From: VBDM01 sp035317085
Lineage (GTDB): Bacteria > Pseudomonadota > Gammaproteobacteria > Burkholderiales > SG8-39
Length of the DNA: 5,762 nt
NCBI GenBank assembly: GCA_035317085.1
Contig: DATHHS010000071.1
Location: 1-5,762, forward strand
Reading direction: 5' to 3'
Position numbers and translations under genes: made by a program. Below are positions 1-5,754 of this stretch, piece by piece. The notes below the pieces were generated by a model. The model was not told the DNA's origin. It saw nothing but the letters and a program-made list of their open reading frames with translations, and searched no databases. Each line of letters begins with the position of its first letter. The first letter of the stretch is position 1.

Positions 1-1304
1 TCACCTACACAGTGGGATCGTCGGTGCAGGCCGATGCCGTGGCGCCTTATATCGGCACTACCGGCAAGACTGGCGACGTCATCATCCGCGGCCAAGGGTT
101 TGCACCGGCGACCACGGTGAGTTTTAACGGTACGCCGGCAACAACATCGTCCTTCCTGAGCGACACCGAAATTCACGCGAGCTATCCGGCGACACTGATT
201 GCAGGCAATAACGCGGTGCAACTTAACAACGGCGCGATTCCATTCACCGAGTCGCTGAAGATCGTCGATGCGCCGGCCTACGCGAGTACGACACTCAACT
301 ATCCTTCACCGCCGCAGCAGGTCCGGGGGCTCGTTTACGACGCTGAGCGAAAGGCCTTGCTGGTGGGCGTGAGTTTCGCCGATGCCTCGACCAACCAGAT
401 TTTGCGCTACGCGTTTGCAAGCGGAGCTTGGCCGTCGACGCCAACGTCCGCTACGCTGGCGAACCTCAGGGATCTCGCCCTCTCGCTAAACGGATCGAAG
501 CTGCTTGCCATCAGCGACGCTGCGATGGCGGAAGCGGATCCTGTGACTTTGGGTGTGAGCGCCTCCCGCGCCAAACCGACTGCGACTGTTGAGCCGGAGT
601 ATCTGAAGAGTGTGGTTGTAGCGAACGACGGCAATGCGGTGATCACGACAGGCTTTGGCGGGGGCAGTGGCTCAACCAGGCTTTATCTCTATTCGGCAAG
701 CCAGTCGGCATTTTCCACTCCGACCCAGGCAGGGCTCAACGCCACCAAGTTTTTCTTCTATGCCGTGGCCGGCGCCAGCGCCGACGGAGCGATCGTTACG
801 ATCATGGAGAGCGGCCTTTCGTCGCCGCAACCTGTCTATCGTTACACCGCTTCGACGGGAATCCTCGCCGCAACGAGTTTCAGCATCCAGCACAATAATC
901 CCGACCTCAATCAAAATATCAACGCACCAGCGTTCGATCGCGCCGGTTCGCGCATGGCCGTGGCACAGGTGGTGGGCATCGGTTCGCCCTTCGGCATATA
1001 TGATGCGAGCTTCGCTCTTCTGGGTTTGCTGCCATCGACCACTGCGGCATACGCGGTCAGCCCAGATGGAACTCGTGCCTATACAGTGGAAATAGCGAGC
1101 CCCTGCCAGGTTCGCGCATTCGACCTGCTTTCGACTCCCGGCGGCTTCAACGCCCTGACGGAGATCGTCACGGGGTTTCCCATCACGCCGGTTGCGTGCC
1201 CCGATAACGCTGCACCCCACAACATCAAGATGCTCGTCAATCCCGCCGGAGACACGCTATTCATTGCCGGCAATCTCCTGATCGCGGTCGTGCCCCTCCC
1301 CTAG
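1..1304 (+). CDS. Partial secreted/surface protein: IPT/TIG-like domain plus beta-propeller-like repeats (5' end missing)
   Basis: The frame is open to the left edge (codons for T-Y-T precede a GTG at position 12), so this is the C-terminal part of a longer protein and GTG 12 is probably not its start. Counting from that GTG, residues about 5-88 read like an Ig-fold IPT/TIG domain: VAPYIGTTGKTGDVIIRGQG, then an 'FNG' strand, 'LSDTEIHASYPA' and a closing 'AVQLNNG' strand. Residues about 100-430 hold degenerate repeats shaped like propeller blades, with motifs such as 'LALSLNGSKLLAIS', 'VVVANDGNAVITTG', 'AGASADGAIVTI', 'AFDRAGSRMAVA', 'AVSPDGTRAYTV' and 'LVNPAGDTLFIAG'. The protein is rich in Ala/Ser/Thr/Gly/Asn, has few Cys and shows no membrane anchor at its C-terminus. 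Known IPT/TIG-propeller proteins are usually extracellular and mediate binding or adhesion; that role here is inference. Codon use is less G/C-biased than in the neighbours. No terminator is visible before the convergent amidase gene. Confidence 0.8.
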   Translation, partial: TYTVGSSVQADAVAPYIGTTGKTGDVIIRGQGFAPATTVSFNGTPATTSSFLSDTEIHASYPATLIAGNNAVQLNNGAIPFTESLKIVDAPAYASTTLNYPSPPQQVRGLVYDAERKALLVGVSFADASTNQILRYAFASGAWPSTPTSATLANLRDLALSLNGSKLLAISDAAMAEADPVTLGVSASRAKPTATVEPEYLKSVVVANDGNAVITTGFGGGSGSTRLYLYSASQSAFSTPTQAGLNATKFFFYAVAGASADGAIVTIMESGLSSPQPVYRYTASTGILAATSFSIQHNNPDLNQNINAPAFDRAGSRMAVAQVVGIGSPFGIYDASFALLGLLPSTTAAYAVSPDGTRAYTVEIASPCQVRAFDLLSTPGGFNALTEIVTGFPITPVACPDNAAPHNIKMLVNPAGDTLFIAGNLLIAVVPLP

Positions 1305-1320
1305 GGAAACTCTGAGTGGT

Positions 1321-2736
1321 TCAACCGCAATTCGGCGGCAGCCCTATCGGGTGCATCGCTTCGACGAACTTCGCCGCGGTAAGAATCAGCGGCTCGGAAA
1401 ACCGCGGGCCGACGATCTGCAGGCCCACGGGCAGTTTCGCGGAGGTAAGCCCCGCGGGCACGCTCACCGCGGGCAGCGCCGCGAGCGAGACGAGGAAGTT
1501 CGGCGCGATCCAGTCGATGTAGTTCTGCATTTTCCTGCCCTCGATGACGTCGGGATAGTTCTTCTCCACCGGAAACGGCGGCACCGGTGCGGTCGGGGTG
1601 AGGATCAGGTCGTACTGTTCGAAGAGCGCGCGCCAGCGGTGCCAGATCTCGGCGCGCTTCCTCTCGGCACGCGCGATCTCGCTGACGGTGAGCGCGAGGC
1701 CCGAGCGTATGTTCCCGGCGAGATTGTCGCCCAGCTCGCCGATGCGCTCGAGCCGCTCGAGGTGATTGCCCACCATCGCTTCGCCGCGCAGCGTGATAAA
1801 CGCATCGCGGCCCTCGTACAGATTGATGTCGATCTCCTCGATCGCCGCGCCCGCGTCGCGCAGATCGCGCGCCGCGTTCCGGCAGATGCGTTCGATCTCC
1901 GCGTCCACCCCGATGCCGGCGATGTCGGGCGCGTAGGCGAAACGCAGGCTCCTCAGGTTCTTCGCTTTTGCGAGCCGCACGCGCGCGCTCTTCCACGGCG
2001 CGGGAACGGAGAGCGGCGATTTCGCGGAAAGCCCGATCATCGCATCGAGGAGCAGCGCGCAGTCCTCGGCGGTGCGCGCCATCGGCCCGGCCACGCTCTG
2101 ATCGTGCCAGGGCAAGGCGGCCGGATGCTTGGGAATGAGGCCCGCGGTGGTGCGCAGGCCCACCACGCCGCAGAACGCCGCGGGCGTGCGAAGCGACCCG
2201 CCGAAATCGCTGCCCTCGGCGAGCGGCGCCATGCGCGCGGCGAGCGCCGCCGCCCCGCCCCCGGTCGAGCCGGAGGCCGAGAGCGCCGTGTTCCAGGGAT
2301 TGCGCGTCGCGCCGAACACCTTGTTGACCGTGTTCGCGCCGGCGCCGAACTCGGGCGTGTTGGTCTTGCCGATGACGATCGCCCCGGCCGCCTTCAGCCG
2401 CTTCACGATCTCCGCGTCCTCGGTCGGCACATGGTCGCGGAACAGGGTCGAGCCCCAGGTGGTGCGTATGCCCGCGGTGGGCGTGAGATCCTTGATCGCG
2501 ACCGGCACGCCGTGCAAGGCCCCGAGCCGCGCGCGCTTCTTCACCGCGCGTTCGGCCTCGCGCGCCCAGTCGAGCGCTTTCTCGGCAGCGACGGTGCAAA
2601 AGGCGTTGACCGCGGGATTGACCTTCTCGATCGCCGCAAGATGCGCCTCGGTCACTTCGACCGGGCTCGCCTTCTTGGTGCGGATCAGCCGCGCAAGCTC
2701 GACGGCCGAGAGCCGGGTGAATTCGCTTTTCGCCAT
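1321..2736 (-). CDS. Amidase signature (AS) family hydrolase
   Basis: This 471-residue protein matches the usual AS-family length, and it hydrolyses an amide (or possibly ester) bond via a Ser-cisSer-Lys triad. The triad is visible as Lys82 in 'GVPVAIKDL', cis-Ser157 in 'SGSTGGGAAA' and nucleophile Ser181 in 'GSDFGGSLRTPA'. The spacings of 75 and 24 residues equal those in FAAH (K142/S217/S241). Other family landmarks are 'GAIVIGKTNTPEFG' (118-131), 'NPWN' (146-149), 'VAGPMARTAEDCALLL' (215-230) and a C-terminal 'LPVGLQIVGPRFSE' (435-448). There is no signal peptide, so it is probably cytoplasmic. The glycine-rich loop is atypical (SGSTGGG rather than GGSSGGS). GatA is unlikely because no gatB/gatC is adjacent; the substrate cannot be assigned. 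ATG at 2736 is the only plausible start: an in-frame stop lies 42 bp upstream, and the N-terminus 'FTRLSAVELARLIR' fits the family. No Shine-Dalgarno sequence precedes it. Confidence 0.93.
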   Translation of the reverse strand: MAKSEFTRLSAVELARLIRTKKASPVEVTEAHLAAIEKVNPAVNAFCTVAAEKALDWAREAERAVKKRARLGALHGVPVAIKDLTPTAGIRTTWGSTLFRDHVPTEDAEIVKRLKAAGAIVIGKTNTPEFGAGANTVNKVFGATRNPWNTALSASGSTGGGAAALAARMAPLAEGSDFGGSLRTPAAFCGVVGLRTTAGLIPKHPAALPWHDQSVAGPMARTAEDCALLLDAMIGLSAKSPLSVPAPWKSARVRLAKAKNLRSLRFAYAPDIAGIGVDAEIERICRNAARDLRDAGAAIEEIDINLYEGRDAFITLRGEAMVGNHLERLERIGELGDNLAGNIRSGLALTVSEIARAERKRAEIWHRWRALFEQYDLILTPTAPVPPFPVEKNYPDVIEGRKMQNYIDWIAPNFLVSLAALPAVSVPAGLTSAKLPVGLQIVGPRFSEPLILTAAKFVEAMHPIGLPPNCG

Positions 2737-2821
2737 GAACGCAATGATACCGAAAGCGCGGCCGGGACCGTTCCGTTATGCTAGCGTCCTGAGTTCTTAG
2801 TTCGTGAACAAACTCCTGAGC

Positions 2822-2910
2822 CGTCATTCCCGCGCAAGCGGGAATCCAGTGTCTTGAAACGTCTCTGGATTCCGGCTCGCGCCCGCTTCGCGGGCTTGGC
2901 CGGAATGACG
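2822..2910. repeat. Composite palindromic intergenic repeat (REP/dRS3-like, GTCATTCC...GGAATGAC)
   Basis: An 89 bp element with perfect 9 bp outer inverted repeats (CGTCATTCC 2822-2830; GGAATGACG 2902-2910) contains two hairpins. The left arm is ATTCCCGC/GCGGGAAT (2826-2833 with 2838-2845, loop GCAA); it fits the form ATTCCC-N8-GGGAAT known as dRS3 in Neisseria. The right arm is ATTCCGGC/GCCGGAAT (2869-2876 with 2899-2906), enclosing GCCCGC-TTC-GCGGGC (2881-2895). Between them GGAATCCAG (2841-2849) and CTGGATTCC (2865-2873) form another perfect inverted repeat. The outer repeat extends to GAGC on both sides if one extra C at the left is allowed (2818-2830 with 2902-2913). On the minus strand it reads through as 'SVIPAK...LDSRLRGNDG', a peptide often produced by over-calling such repeats in beta/gammaproteobacteria. 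No flanking target-site duplication is visible. Confidence 0.85.
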
Positions 2911-2923
2911 CTCGTATGCACCG

Positions 2924-2935
2924 GATTCGCGAATC
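2924..2935. promoter_or_regulatory. 12 bp perfect palindrome upstream of the MFS gene, candidate operator
   Basis: GATTCGCGAATC is a perfect palindrome with no spacer, ending 16 bp before the ATG of the MFS gene and lying outside the 89 bp repeat element. Its position is compatible with a transcription-factor site over the promoter or transcript start. It could also be chance in GC-rich DNA; no regulator is assigned. Confidence 0.35.
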
Positions 2936-2951
2936 GCAGCACTAGCCACCC

Positions 2952-4286
2952 ATGACTGACCACAACAGCGGGCACAGCCAGTACGAACTGCTGAAGCAAA
3001 GGCGCTTCCTGCCGTTTTTCCTGACGCAGTTCCTGGGCGCCTTCAACGACAACGTCTTCAAGAACGCCCTGATCATCCTGGTTGCCTTTCACGCGACCAG
3101 CATGAGCAACCTCGGCGCGGCGACGCTCTCCAACCTCGCGCAGGCGCTCTTCATCCTGCCCTTTTTCCTGTTCTCGGCTACCGCCGGACAGCTCGCCGAC
3201 AAGCTGGAGAAATCCTTCGTCATCCGCCTGGTGAAAATCGCGGAGATCGCCATCATGGTGCTCGGTGCCGCGGGGCTGTACTGGCGCAACCTCACGCTCC
3301 TGCTGACGGCGCTTTTCCTGATGGGACTGCATTCGACGGTGTTCGGACCGGTGAAGTACTCCTACCTGCCGCAACACCTCGAGCAGAAGGAAATCATCGG
3401 CGGCAACGGTCTCGTGGAAATGGGCACCTTTCTCGCCATCCTGCTCGGCACCCTGCTCGGAGGATTTCTCATCGCCGAAGGCTCGCCCGCCCCGGTCGCG
3501 GCGGCCGTGCTGGTGCTCGCGGTGCTGGGCTACCTCGCGAGCCGCGGGGTGCCGCACTCGCCGCCCGCCGCCCCCGACCTCGCCGTCAACTGGAATCTCT
3601 TTTCCGAGACCTGGCGGATCCTGCGTTTCCTGGCGCAGGACCGCACCGTGTTCCTCTCGGTGCTCGCTATTTCCTGGTTCTGGTTCCTCGGCGCCGTTTA
3701 TCTCTCGCAATTCCCGGTCTATACCAAGGACGTGCTGTCCGGGAACGAGGAGGTGGTGACGGTGCTGCTCGCGCTCTTCTCCGTCGGCGTGGGCGCGGGC
3801 TCGCTCCTGTGCGAGCGCCTGTCCGGGCGCAGGATCGAGATCGGCCTGGTACCGTTCGGCTCGATCGGTCTGACGCTGTTCGGCATGGATTTCTATTTCG
3901 CGAGCACCGGGCTCGCGGCGCACGCTCCCTGGGGTGCTGTTGCGTTCCTTGGCGAGCCCGCGCACTGGCGCATCCTCGCCGACCTCGCCCTGATCGGCGT
4001 CTTCGGCGGCTTCTACATCGTGCCGCTCTACGCGCTGGTGCAGACGCGCTCGGAGACGAGCCACCGCTCGCGCGTCATCGCGGGCAACAACGTGCTGAAC
4101 GCGCTTTTCGTCGTGTGCGCGGCGCTGGCGGCGATCGCGCTGCTGCAACTGGGCTGGAGCATCCCACAGCTCTTCCTCGGCGTCGCCCTGCTCAACGCCG
4201 CCGTGGCGATTTGCATCTATGCACTCGTCCCCGAGTTCCTGATGCGGTTCATGATCTGGCTGCGACTGCGCGGAGATCAGCCCTAG
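2952..4286 (+). CDS. MFS transporter, LplT-like (lysophospholipid flippase type), stand-alone
   Basis: This is a 444-residue inner-membrane protein with about 12 hydrophobic segments (roughly 19-45, 57-76, 92-110, 113-130, 155-174, 180-198, 231-252, 266-286, 296-316, 339-361, 380-398, 406-425). Hallmarks are 'QFLGAFNDNVFKNAL' (26-40), the MFS loop-2/3 motif 'GQLADKLEKS' (79-88), 'GPVKYSYLPQHL' (132-143), 'GGNGLVEMGTF' (150-160) and 'RSRVIAGNNVLNALF' (372-386). These mark the LplT group, which moves lysophospholipids across the inner membrane for re-acylation, and the matching N-terminal part of MFS-PlsC-Aas fusion proteins. Here the chain stops after 'ALVPEFLMRFMIWL' plus a short tail, where fusions would run on into the acyltransferase, and no acyltransferase or ligase gene follows. 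The substrate is therefore inferred. ATG 2952 follows an in-frame TAG 9 bp upstream, so it is the earliest start in frame; no Shine-Dalgarno is evident. Confidence 0.88.
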   Translation: MTDHNSGHSQYELLKQRRFLPFFLTQFLGAFNDNVFKNALIILVAFHATSMSNLGAATLSNLAQALFILPFFLFSATAGQLADKLEKSFVIRLVKIAEIAIMVLGAAGLYWRNLTLLLTALFLMGLHSTVFGPVKYSYLPQHLEQKEIIGGNGLVEMGTFLAILLGTLLGGFLIAEGSPAPVAAAVLVLAVLGYLASRGVPHSPPAAPDLAVNWNLFSETWRILRFLAQDRTVFLSVLAISWFWFLGAVYLSQFPVYTKDVLSGNEEVVTVLLALFSVGVGAGSLLCERLSGRRIEIGLVPFGSIGLTLFGMDFYFASTGLAAHAPWGAVAFLGEPAHWRILADLALIGVFGGFYIVPLYALVQTRSETSHRSRVIAGNNVLNALFVVCAALAAIALLQLGWSIPQLFLGVALLNAAVAICIYALVPEFLMRFMIWLRLRGDQP

Positions 4287-4312
4287 CCGGCCGCCGTCGT
4301 TTTCCGGCCGGC
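4286..4312. terminator. GC-rich hairpin between convergent genes, possible bidirectional terminator
   Basis: GCCGGCCG (4286-4293) and CGGCCGGC (4305-4312) form a perfect 8 bp stem with an 11-nt loop. The stem starts on the last base of the MFS stop codon, and the opposing gene's stop begins at 4317. No T-tract follows the stem on either strand, so it is not a textbook intrinsic terminator. It may act as a 3'-end stabiliser or a weak bidirectional terminator. Confidence 0.45.
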
Positions 4313-4316
4313 CGCA

Positions 4317-4964
4317 CTAGGGGCGCTGCGGCGGGCGGAAGATTCTCTTGAAGAGCAGGTGCGTCGGCCAGAAGATCGCGAGCGGCAACACCGCCATCAG
4401 GCCAAGCAGCCAGACCACCGGAGGCATCCACTGCTGGGCGTGCTCATCGCTCAGTCCGAAAACGTAATTCACATTGACGGGCAGGCCGGGATTGTCCGCC
4501 GGCGGCGGCGGGGGCGGAAGGAAAAAGTACGAGATCAACATGAGCGCAAGAGCGAGCGGAGTCCAGAGACCGATTGCGCGCCTGTCGTAACCGAGGCGGC
4601 TGACCAGCCAGAGAAGAAACAGGGGCAGCCAGAAATGGAAGAACGACAGGAAGCGCGCAAACAGCGGAAGATCGCCGTTGAACATGTAGCCGGTCATTCC
4701 GGTGATGGGCAAGCCCACCGCGCTGCCCACGAAATCCACCATCCAAAAACATTGCGGCAGGGCGATTCCGACCGCCGCCGCTGAAGCGAGCAAGGCGCTT
4801 TCGAACCACACCGCGGCCACCGTGAGAAGAAGCGCGACGTCGCAGAAATACAGGAAATTGGTCGGGCCATAGGCGATGAGATAGTTCGGCACCAGGACGA
4901 GCACGAAGAGGGTGTAGAGAAGCTTCACCCACAGGGGAATCCGCCCTGAAGAGCGCATTTTCAC
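4317..4964 (-). CDS. Conserved six-TM membrane protein of unknown function
   Basis: This is a 215-residue protein with hydrophobic segments near 13-32, 38-55, 57-75, 104-122, 131-149 and 182-205 and a basic C-terminal tail, so it is an integral inner-membrane protein. I recognise it as a widespread uncharacterised bacterial family by 'YGPTNFLYFCDVALL' (32-46), 'MVDFVG' (75-80), 'YMFNGDLPLFAR' (93-104), 'FFHFWLPLFLLW' (108-119), 'RLGYDRRA' (123-130), 'NVNYVFG' (164-170) and 'PTHLL' (200-204). Several polar residues (D42, D77, H110, N164, N166) lie in or beside membrane segments. Function is unknown and none is inferred. A run of six prolines (150-155) precedes the 'NVNYVFG' loop. The reading frame can begin at GTG 4964, overlapping the upstream gene's stop as GTGA, or at ATG 4958, giving 213 residues. 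The purine run GGGAAAAG, 5 nt before ATG 4958, slightly favours the latter. It is the second gene of an operon with the XRE regulator. Confidence 0.82.
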   Translation of the reverse strand: MKMRSSGRIPLWVKLLYTLFVLVLVPNYLIAYGPTNFLYFCDVALLLTVAAVWFESALLASAAAVGIALPQCFWMVDFVGSAVGLPITGMTGYMFNGDLPLFARFLSFFHFWLPLFLLWLVSRLGYDRRAIGLWTPLALALMLISYFFLPPPPPPADNPGLPVNVNYVFGLSDEHAQQWMPPVVWLLGLMAVLPLAIFWPTHLLFKRIFRPPQRP

Positions 4965-5734
4965 TTTTCCCGCGCCCCTGCCCTTTGATCCGGACGAGAC
5001 GGCACGCGCCGCAATTCGGTAAACAGCGCGAGCTCCCAGGGACGAATCGCCATCACCAGGGTCGTTCCCTCGCGGCTCTTGTGGTCGAGCTGCCGGTCTT
5101 CCTCGACGAAGGAATCGAACTCTTCGGCGAGCTTGCGCATGCGTTGCCGCAACATTTCATTGGACTTGGCGGACACGCTCCCGTGCACGGTAATCCGCAG
5201 CTCGCCCGGGTCCACAAACGAGGAATTGAAGAATTGCCCCTGGACACGCTCCTCGAAGAAGCGCTGCATCGGCCCGGCCTTGCGCCAGGTGAAATTGCGG
5301 GCGAGCCGGACCTTGATCCGGTTGCCCGGCAGCAGATCGATGATCCCCAGCTTGTCCAGGCGCGCGAGCAGTGCGACCAGCTCCGCTTCGGAGAAGCGAT
5401 AGTTCTCGAGCATGCTCGCCGCAGTCCAGTGGCTGATTGCGAGAATAGCCACCAGCATCAGCTTGGGATCGCCCACCAAAGTGCGTTCCTGATCCTCGGT
5501 CAGTTCGGTGACCCGCCCTTCCGCGGCGCGCGTCAGCTCGAGCAGGTCGGCGATCTCGAGATCCATCAGCGCGCAGAGCTGCTCGAGCCGGTTCAGGCTC
5601 AGGTTCTCCTGGGAGAAGACCCGCTTCACCGAGGATTCGGAGAGCCCGAGCCCTTTTGCCACACGGGCGTAGGTCAGTCCCCGCTCGCGCAGGCCCTTCT
5701 TGATCACCTCGATGAGTAGGGCGGCTTGAGGCAT
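4961..5734 (-). CDS. XRE-family (Cro/CI-type HTH) transcriptional regulator with long C-terminal domain
   Basis: This 257-residue cytoplasmic protein carries an N-terminal HTH at about residues 6-68. A first helix 'LIEVIKKGLRERG' is followed by 'TYARVAKGLG' (helix 2), 'SESSVKRVFS' (recognition helix, about 33-41), 'SLNRLEQLCALMDL' and 'EIADLLEL', the classic XRE five-helix pattern. Residues about 90-145 contain 'SEAELVALLARLDKLGIIDL' followed by 'GNRIKVRLARNFTW', which could be a small winged-helix-like segment. Residues about 155-240 form an effector or dimerisation region ending in 'TTLVMAIRPWELALFTELRR'. I recognise this arrangement from proteobacterial XRE regulators of unknown ligand. 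ATG 5734 is chosen because helix 1 begins almost at once. No Shine-Dalgarno precedes it; a perfect inverted repeat lies there instead, suggesting autoregulation. The last 4 bases overlap the membrane protein gene, implying a shared mRNA and possible translational coupling. Confidence 0.88.
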   Translation of the reverse strand: MPQAALLIEVIKKGLRERGLTYARVAKGLGLSESSVKRVFSQENLSLNRLEQLCALMDLEIADLLELTRAAEGRVTELTEDQERTLVGDPKLMLVAILAISHWTAASMLENYRFSEAELVALLARLDKLGIIDLLPGNRIKVRLARNFTWRKAGPMQRFFEERVQGQFFNSSFVDPGELRITVHGSVSAKSNEMLRQRMRKLAEEFDSFVEEDRQLDHKSREGTTLVMAIRPWELALFTELRRVPSRPDQRAGAREK

Positions 5735-5737
5735 CTG

Positions 5738-5754
5738 GTATCGGAAAACGATAC
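5738..5754 (-). promoter_or_regulatory. Candidate autoregulatory operator of the XRE regulator operon
   Basis: On the plus strand GTATCGGAAAACGATAC has perfect 6 bp arms, GTATCG and CGATAC, separated by GAAAA. The 17 bp size and two-fold symmetry suit a dimeric XRE/Cro-CI-type protein. It ends 3 bp before the regulator's ATG, where a ribosome binding site would normally be. Read on the minus strand, TAGTAT (complement of 5751-5756) overlaps the distal arm and resembles a -10 box. Transcription would then start within the site, leaving a leader of about 10 nt or fewer. A matching -35 would lie beyond the right edge. The binding protein is inferred from position only. Confidence 0.65.

Noticed and set aside
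1302..1323. Terminator between the convergent propeller and amidase genes
   Set aside because: Only 16 bp separate the stop codons, and no inverted repeat or T-tract is visible.
1351..2784. Long plus-strand open frame (477 codons) opposite the amidase gene
   Set aside because: It is rich in Arg/Gly/Ala/His with no domain pattern, as expected for an antisense frame of a GC-rich gene; the amidase on the other strand has a full family signature.
2787..2820. TCCTGAG direct repeats (2787-2793 and 2814-2820) and GTTC/GAAC half-sites near 2800-2809
   Set aside because: The matches are only 4-7 bp and do not flank the repeat element as a target-site duplication would; chance is likely.
1301..2827. 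Long minus-strand open frame (508 codons) overlapping the amidase in another frame
   Set aside because: It has an Arg/Ala/Gly-dominated composition and overlaps the real amidase along its whole length on the same strand.
2896..2920. TTGGCC...TATGCA as a promoter for the MFS gene reading out of the repeat
   Set aside because: The spacer is only 13 bp and both boxes are poor matches, so it is not a credible sigma-70 promoter.
2781..4148. Minus-strand open frame (455 codons) opposite the MFS gene
   Set aside because: It is dominated by Glu/Arg/Gln/His with no recognisable domain; its C-terminus merely translates the palindromic repeat. The MFS gene opposite it explains the region.
3809..4351. 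Plus-strand open frame within the MFS gene running past its stop, as a possible frameshifted continuation
   Set aside because: The protein is Arg/Ala-rich with no membrane segments and no PlsC motif (HX4D), so it is not a missing acyltransferase domain; it is an out-of-frame shadow.
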